A DNA stretch of 7,588 nucleotides from Promethearchaeota archaeon (GTDB lineage Archaea > Asgardarchaeota > Lokiarchaeia > Sigynarchaeales > SOKP01). Location of the stretch: positions 1 through 7,588 of the forward strand of contig WJKD01000069.1 of the NCBI GenBank assembly GCA_014729315.1, given 5' to 3'. Both the position numbers and the translations under genes were made by a program. Shown here one piece after another: positions 5,807 to 7,588 of the stretch. Numbering within the stretch: the stretch's first letter is position 1; the number at the start of each line of letters is the position of its first letter. The notes beneath the pieces were generated by a model, which had not been told where the DNA came from, did not search any database, and saw only the letters and a list, made by a program, of their open reading frames with translations.

Positions 5807-5989
5807 ATGTCTTACCAAGACGAACTTGCCCAACAGGTCAAAGAGCTGTTCGATCAGGCGAAGGACGAAACAGACCTTCAGGAGAGGGTCATAACCTTCG
5901 TTCAAGCCAGAACGAAACAATCGTTCATCAACGGTCTTAAAGCTGCCCGATCAAGGCAAAACAAGCCAAAAGGTCGAAAGACTTCATAG
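5807..5989 (+). CDS. Small protein of unknown function, 60 residues
   Basis: The protein has an amphipathic acidic helical part ('DELAQQVKELFDQAKDETDL', residues 5-24), a second helix ('ERVITFVQARTKQSFINGLK', 26-45) and a strongly basic tail ('ARSRQNKPKGRKTS', 47-60). It has no membrane segment or cysteines. I do not recognise a named family; length, charge pattern and position among antitoxin-like genes are compatible with a small regulatory or nucleic-acid-binding protein. No Shine-Dalgarno precedes the ATG, and a terminator lies directly upstream, so it may be expressed as leaderless mRNA or by read-through. Its GC content and codon use are higher than those of the neighbouring lectin-module genes. 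A clear terminator follows the stop by 28 bases, which supports it being a real transcription unit. Confidence 0.6.
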   Translation: MSYQDELAQQVKELFDQAKDETDLQERVITFVQARTKQSFINGLKAARSRQNKPKGRKTS

Positions 5990-6016
5990 TCTTACTATCT
6001 TAATACGCTTAACCAG

Positions 6017-6052
6017 AAAGCCCTGTTATCCAATCCCGGAGCAGGGCTTTTT
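6017..6052 (+). terminator. Rho-independent terminator after the 60-residue gene
   Basis: AAAGCCCTG (6017-6025) pairs perfectly with CAGGGCTTT (6042-6050) over nine bases, with a 16-base loop and a run of five Ts (6048-6052). It ends only 17 bases before the next ATG. Confidence 0.8.
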
Positions 6053-6068
6053 GGGTTTAAAGAAACAT

Positions 6069-6416
6069 ATGGGTCAATATTTCAGACCAATTAACTTAGA
6101 CAAAAAGGAATATGTCTGCCCTTGGGAAATTGGTGGTGTCGCGAAGCTCTGGGAATGGTGCGCTAATTGTTATGCTGGCATCTTTCCTTTCCTGATGCGT
6201 AAAAGTAATGAAAGCGGTGGTGGCGATATACATAAAGATTATGCAACAGCAGGAAGATGGGCAGAAGATAGAATCGCATTAGTTGGTGATTATGATGAAA
6301 GCAATCTCTGGAACATAGCAGAAAACGAATATGAAGACATTAGCGAACAACTGGTGAAAGATTATAATGACTTTATTGGAGATGATGGGTTGAAATTGAC
6401 ATATAAACAAAAATAA
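6069..6416 (+). CDS. Conserved uncharacterised 'MGQY' family protein
   Basis: 115 residues from ATG 6069. An in-frame TTG at 6051 would add six residues but lies within the terminator, so ATG is preferred; the second codon pattern M-G-Q-Y is also the usual start of this family. Recognisable blocks are 'NLDKKEYVCPWEIGG', 'KLWEWCANCYAG', 'GGGDIHKDYATAGRWAEDR' and 'ALVGDYDESNLW', followed by 'YEDISEQLV'. I know similar small soluble proteins from phages, plasmids and environmental genomes, none with an assigned function as far as I recall. Trp, Cys, Gly and Asp are unusually frequent, suggesting a compact, possibly ligand- or metal-binding fold (C23, C38 and C41 would be candidates), but this is guesswork. 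Only a weak purine stretch (AAAGA) precedes the start. It stands alone between a terminator and an AT-rich spacer. Confidence 0.65.
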   Translation: MGQYFRPINLDKKEYVCPWEIGGVAKLWEWCANCYAGIFPFLMRKSNESGGGDIHKDYATAGRWAEDRIALVGDYDESNLWNIAENEYEDISEQLVKDYNDFIGDDGLKLTYKQK

Positions 6417-6434
6417 AAACTTAATTTTCTTTTA

Positions 6435-6465
6435 CTGTCCACTGGACTCAAAATCCAGCGGGCAG
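6435..6465. other. tRNA-Leu(CAA) anticodon-arm-like hairpin, possible attachment-site remnant
   Basis: CTGGA (6442-6446), the 7-base loop CTCAAAA, and TCCAG (6454-6458) form a perfect tRNA-like anticodon arm with anticodon CAA (Leu). After an A/C mismatch the stem continues, CTGTCC (6435-6440) with GGGCAG (6460-6465), including one G-T pair. The arm sequence is of the kind seen in bacterial tRNA-Leu(CAA), but acceptor, D and T arms are absent, so it is not a tRNA gene. No T-run follows on either strand, so it is not an ordinary terminator. A leftover of tRNA-targeted integration is one explanation; chance is another. Confidence 0.4.
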
Positions 6466-6491
6466 GATAAAGGGAATTAACATTAAATTAA

Positions 6492-6519
6492 TTGACTATT
6501 CCAATTTTTTTGTTATCTT
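6492..6519 (+). promoter_or_regulatory. Putative sigma70-type promoter for the 53-residue gene
   Basis: TTGACT (6492-6497) and TATCTT (6514-6519) are separated by 16 bases in an AT-rich spacer, giving a leader of about 75 bases before the ATG at 6602. Confidence 0.4.
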
Positions 6520-6601
6520 ATAAAGAGACAATATATTTAATAGCTATATGTCCTATTCTACAGCTACCAAGTTAATAAGTATTCAATCGAGGCGGTTTAA
6601 T

Positions 6602-6763
6602 ATGCTTAAAATCAAAGAACAAGCGAAAAAGCGATTTTTTGAATTGGTTGATAAAATTCAACAAGCGAATAAAAATATCCCTTCCGAACAAATCGAAAAA
6701 GATGTCGCCCAAGCCGTAGCAGAGGTTAGACAAAAGAATTATGATAAGGCAAACCGTAAATAG
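6602..6763 (+). CDS. Small antitoxin-like protein, 53 residues
   Basis: The ATG at 6602 is chosen over the in-frame ATG at 6548 because GAGG (6589-6592) lies 9 bases upstream of it, while nothing resembling a ribosome site precedes 6548; the longer form would be 71 residues. The protein is almost wholly helical and charged: 'KEQAKKRFFELVDKIQQANK' (5-24), then 'IPSEQIEKDVAQAVAEVRQK' (26-45). The 'P.EQIE.DVA.AV.EVR' ending resembles small antitoxin-type proteins encoded just before PIN-domain toxins, but no toxin follows here; a terminator does, 39 bases after the stop. It may be an orphan antitoxin or an unrelated small regulator. Its promoter and terminator make it a self-contained unit. Confidence 0.55.
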   Translation: MLKIKEQAKKRFFELVDKIQQANKNIPSEQIEKDVAQAVAEVRQKNYDKANRK

Positions 6764-6802
6764 AAATGTATTATAAGTTACTTTTGAAATCAATATAATT
6801 GT

Positions 6803-6824
6803 AGCCCTTTAAAAGGGCTTTTTT
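6803..6824 (+). terminator. Rho-independent terminator after the 53-residue gene
   Basis: AGCCCTTT (6803-6810) pairs perfectly with AAAGGGCT (6812-6819), though the real loop will open to a few A and T bases, and six Ts (6819-6824) follow. Confidence 0.8.
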
Positions 6825-6853
6825 GTTTAAAGGACATACAAAACGGGGAATTA

Positions 6854-6884
6854 ACTCGGGTGCGTAGTTTCGAGTAGGTTTTTT
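6854..6884 (+). terminator. Weak hairpin with T-run, possible second terminator
   Basis: ACTCG (6854-6858) and CGAGT (6871-6875) pair around a 12-base loop, and after AGG six Ts follow (6879-6884). The stem is only five pairs, so this is marginal; it may simply be the degraded end of a neighbouring unit. Confidence 0.25.
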
Positions 6885-6931
6885 GTCTAATATTAGCCAA
6901 AAAATTTTATGCAACAAATTTAATATTTTCC

Positions 6932-6960
6932 TTGACTTTTATAAAAATTTTCAATTTATT
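6932..6960 (+). promoter_or_regulatory. Putative promoter of the MerR-like gene
   Basis: TTGACT (6932-6937), a 17-base spacer and TTTATT (6955-6960) lie about 55 bases before the start codon. Surrounding sequence is extremely AT-rich, so the -10 assignment is loose. Confidence 0.38.
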
Positions 6961-7014
6961 TTAATACCTGTTGATACTATTTGAAATTAGATTGCAACAA
7001 AGGAGTAGTTTTAG

Positions 7015-7251
7015 ATGCCTATTCAAATCAATGGACAAAAATTTTATCGAACCAAAGAGGCATTGGATAAGATTGGAATAAGCAGACCGACCTGGTTTAG
7101 ATGGGTTCGGGATAATGTGGTGGAAGATGTAAAGCATACGGATCGACGTGGGTGGCGTTTGTTTACGGATGATGATATCCAGCGGCTTAGTAATTTTGCC
7201 AATTCGGTACAAATTAAACCAGAACAAAAAGAATTAAACCTTAATCGATAA
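7015..7251 (+). CDS. MerR/excisionase-like helix-turn-helix DNA-binding protein
   Basis: 78 residues. AGGAG at 7001-7005, 9 bases before the ATG, is a strong ribosome site. Residues about 11-32 ('RTKEALDKIGISRPTWFRWV') form the helix-turn-helix, and residues 38-58 ('DVKHTDRRGWRLFTDDDIQR') the wing and following helix, the arrangement of MerR-type and excisionase-like domains. There is no effector-binding part, so it is a one-domain regulator like those of mobile elements: recombination directionality factors, plasmid regulators or antitoxin-type repressors. No integrase gene is next to it. It sits between its own promoter and the promoter of the Phd/YefM antitoxin, and could regulate either; this is inference from position. 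Confidence 0.7.
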   Translation: MPIQINGQKFYRTKEALDKIGISRPTWFRWVRDNVVEDVKHTDRRGWRLFTDDDIQRLSNFANSVQIKPEQKELNLNR

Positions 7252-7264
7252 AAATGACTCATTT

Positions 7265-7297
7265 CAATTTGACATGTTGTACAATTTGATCTATGCT
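7265..7297 (+). promoter_or_regulatory. Promoter with embedded repeats, upstream of the Phd/YefM antitoxin
   Basis: TTGACA (7269-7274, full consensus) and TATGCT (7292-7297) are 17 bases apart. The spacer contains the palindrome TTGTACAA (7277-7284), and CAATTTGA occurs twice as a direct repeat (7265-7272 and 7282-7289), overlapping the -35 and the spacer. This layout suits autorepression by the antitoxin or control by the adjacent helix-turn-helix protein. Confidence 0.55.
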
Positions 7298-7326
7298 TAT
7301 ATTGATGTGAATAATTTAATTTTTCT

Positions 7327-7509
7327 ATGATTAAAATTGTTAATACAACAGAAGCCAGAAATAATTTTGCTCAAATTTTAGAACATGCATATTATAAAAA
7401 AGACAGCTATGTGGTCCAGAGAAGGGGACGCCCATACGCGTTGGTCATAGGGCTTTCAGATTATAATAAAGTGATGAAAATTGCAAGACAGTTGGATAGA
7501 GAAACTTAA
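7327..7509 (+). CDS. Phd/YefM family antitoxin
   Basis: 60 residues: 'NTTEARNNFAQILEHA' (6-21) then 'YVVQRRGRPYALVIGLSDYN' (28-47), the strand-helix-strand DNA-binding fold of Phd/YefM antitoxins, which bind their own promoter and neutralise a toxin encoded next to them. At 60 residues it covers the DNA-binding domain but has only a short C-terminal toxin-binding tail. No Shine-Dalgarno is seen in the AT-rich leader of about 23 bases. The partner toxin would be expected immediately downstream, where an unidentified reading frame begins 13 bases after the stop and runs out of the window. Confidence 0.8.
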   Translation: MIKIVNTTEARNNFAQILEHAYYKKDSYVVQRRGRPYALVIGLSDYNKVMKIARQLDRET

Positions 7510-7522
7510 TATTATTTAAAAG

Positions 7523-7588
7523 ATGAATGTCAATAATAGAAAAGCGTTAATAGCCAAGCAAAAGGTCTTTGAATTTATCCGGGAATTG
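7523..7588 (+). CDS. Start of an unidentified gene, 3' truncated by window
   Basis: ATG 7523 opens a frame of 22 codons to the window edge: 'MNVNNRKALIAKQKVFEFIR' followed by Glu-Leu. It is 13 bases after the antitoxin stop, so it is the candidate toxin or a co-transcribed gene. The visible residues lack the hydrophobic strand and early Asp expected at the start of a PIN-domain toxin, and do not identify RelE or Doc families either. The ribosome site is weak (AAAAG). Confidence 0.4.
   Translation, partial: MNVNNRKALIAKQKVFEFIREL

Noticed and set aside
6051..6068. TTG start for the 'MGQY' protein.
   Set aside because: It lies inside the terminator T-run, and the family normally begins with M-G-Q-Y, which is given by ATG 6069.
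6435..6465. Intact tRNA gene.
   Set aside because: Only the anticodon arm is present; acceptor, D and T arms and the TTC-type T loop are missing.
6548..6601. Longer start for the 53-residue antitoxin-like protein.
   Set aside because: No ribosome site precedes ATG 6548, whereas GAGG is well placed for ATG 6602, and the extra 18 residues look unlike the rest.
1..7588. A complete diversity-generating retroelement.
   Set aside because: No reading frame of reverse transcriptase size or motif, no accessory variability gene, and no adenine-rich template copy of either candidate variable region is visible on either strand.
1..7588. CRISPR array, rRNA or insertion sequence.
   Set aside because: No regularly spaced repeats, no rRNA-like segments, and no transposase frame or long terminal inverted repeats are visible.

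Overview
The window looks like a plasmid or integrative conjugative element from a Gram-negative bacterium. It opens inside the 3' part of a type IV secretion coupling-protein gene, followed 8 bases later by a replication-relaxation family gene; both are typical of mobilisable or conjugative replicons. A TonB-type C-terminal domain (1800-5562 cluster, last gene) implies an outer membrane. The protein flavour (TIR and Lcl/DUF1566 fusions, non-canonical TonB) reminds me of FCB-group or Calditrichota/KSB1-like bacteria, but that placement is recollection and weakly supported.

Layout, all genes on the + strand. (1) 2-1794: transfer/replication backbone, of moderate GC. (2) 1800-5562: three tandem genes, visibly more AT-rich, with unrelated N-terminal parts (a TIR domain; four membrane helices; membrane anchor plus long coiled coil plus a propeller-like blade), each carrying the same C-terminal module: an 'LS..EV..MI.K..FFD' lead-in followed by an Lcl_C/DUF1566 C-type-lectin-like domain. 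In the third gene a proline-rich linker and a TonB C-terminal domain follow. (3) 5563-5806: no gene; a 119-base nested hairpin and a Rho-independent terminator. (4) 5807-7588: small accessory genes separated by terminators and promoters: a 60-residue unknown protein, an 'MGQY' family protein, a 53-residue antitoxin-like protein, a MerR-like helix-turn-helix protein, a Phd/YefM antitoxin, and the start of an unidentified gene at the window edge. A hairpin identical in form to a tRNA-Leu(CAA) anticodon arm lies at 6435-6465.

The most interesting part is the 1800-5562 cluster. The three lectin-like modules share a short, almost invariant DNA core (39 bp) while the loop just before the conserved terminal V-[RW]-[AT]-V is completely different in each. 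In the first gene this loop is written almost entirely in codons ending in T or C and sits in an abrupt GC-rich island, which is how a variable region of a diversity-generating retroelement (DGR) looks. No reverse transcriptase or template repeat is in the window, so active diversification is only a hypothesis. A reasonable reading is a mobile-element cargo in which one ligand-binding module has been attached to different outputs: a cytoplasmic TIR effector, a membrane protein, and an envelope-spanning TonB-like protein.
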